From Calditrichia bacterium (GTDB taxonomy: Bacteria > Calditrichota > Calditrichia > RBG-13-44-9): DNA of 5,441 bases. Positions within the stretch are counted from its first letter, which is position 1; every line of letters starts with the position of its first letter. Below are positions 5,421 through 5,441 of the stretch, piece after piece. The translations under genes were made by a program, and so were the position numbers. The notes under the pieces are model-generated. The model saw only the letters and a program-made list of their open reading frames with translations. It ran no database searches and was not told the DNA's origin. The stretch covers positions 1 to 5,441 of the forward strand of contig JALXCH010000356.1 in assembly GCA_026991005.1 (NCBI GenBank), in the 5' to 3' direction.

Positions 5421-5441
5421 GGGGAATAGGGTAAATAAGGG
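5404..5441 (+). repeat. G-rich 9-bp tandem repeat across the speB stop codon, potential G-quadruplex
   Basis: The unit AGGGGGAAT occurs at 5410-5418 and 5419-5427, followed by a variant AGGGTAAAT (5428-5436) and the start of another G-run (5439-5441). The speB stop TAG (5418-5420) lies at the junction of the first two units. G-runs at 5404-5406, 5411-5415, 5420-5424 and 5429-5431, with 4-base loops between them, satisfy the simple G3-loop pattern for an intramolecular quadruplex on the coding strand and its RNA. The repeat may continue beyond the window. Confidence 0.6.

Noticed and set aside
1..5441. A mobile element, defence island or CRISPR system
   Set aside because: No transposase, integrase, nuclease or regularly spaced repeats are visible. 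All recognisable genes are ordinary metabolic, tRNA-modification or membrane genes, apart from one uncharacterised lipoprotein.

Overview
The window holds seven convincing protein-coding genes and no RNA gene or CRISPR array. It reads like chromosomal housekeeping DNA from a member of the FCB (Bacteroidota/Chlorobiota/Calditrichota-like) lineage. Three things point there. The MnmA protein has signature stretches I associate with Bacteroidota-type MnmA (SCCSLDAI, NPCVLCN, KSESQEICFIPDNDYR). A promoter matching the Bacteroidota pattern (TTG, about 20 nt, TAnnTTTG) lies ahead of the thioesterase gene. The first gene encodes a small lipoprotein of a style common in those phyla. Usable Shine-Dalgarno sequences sit ahead of several genes (AGAGGA, GGAG, AAGGA), which is unlike most classical Bacteroidota, so a deeper FCB branch such as Calditrichota or KSB1 is an inference, not a demonstration.

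Layout. At 40-558 (+) is an AT-rich gene for a secreted lipoprotein. It converges on a minus-strand pair: a DedA-family membrane protein (584-1111) downstream of mnmA (1165-2274), the tRNA 2-thiouridylase. From 2275 to 2662 lies a 388-base gene-free stretch. It carries two 12-bp palindromes ahead of mnmA, a compound hairpin repeat of a dispersed-element type (2421-2488), and two further inverted repeats. A second minus-strand pair follows: a hot-dog thioesterase (3129-3539) and a Nudix hydrolase (2663-3115). A divergent promoter region (3540-3700) separates these from the plus-strand pair speE (3701-4546) and speB (4539-5420), which overlap by 8 bases. The window ends in a G-rich 9-bp tandem repeat that begins inside the speB coding end and contains its stop codon.

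How the genes work together. The clearest functional unit is speE-speB: an aminopropyltransferase and an agmatinase-type ureohydrolase, two steps of making spermidine from arginine-derived agmatine. Their order could be the classical one (agmatine to putrescine to spermidine) or the N1-aminopropylagmatine route known from some thermophiles; sequence alone does not decide. The thioesterase-Nudix pair looks like a small housekeeping operon whose exact substrates cannot be read. The pairing of mnmA with a DedA gene has no evident functional logic.

I found no clear new biological system. The points most worth a second look are the coupled speE-speB pair, the three-cysteine form of MnmA, the compound hairpin repeat, the paired palindromes ahead of mnmA, and the G-rich repeat at the end of speB.
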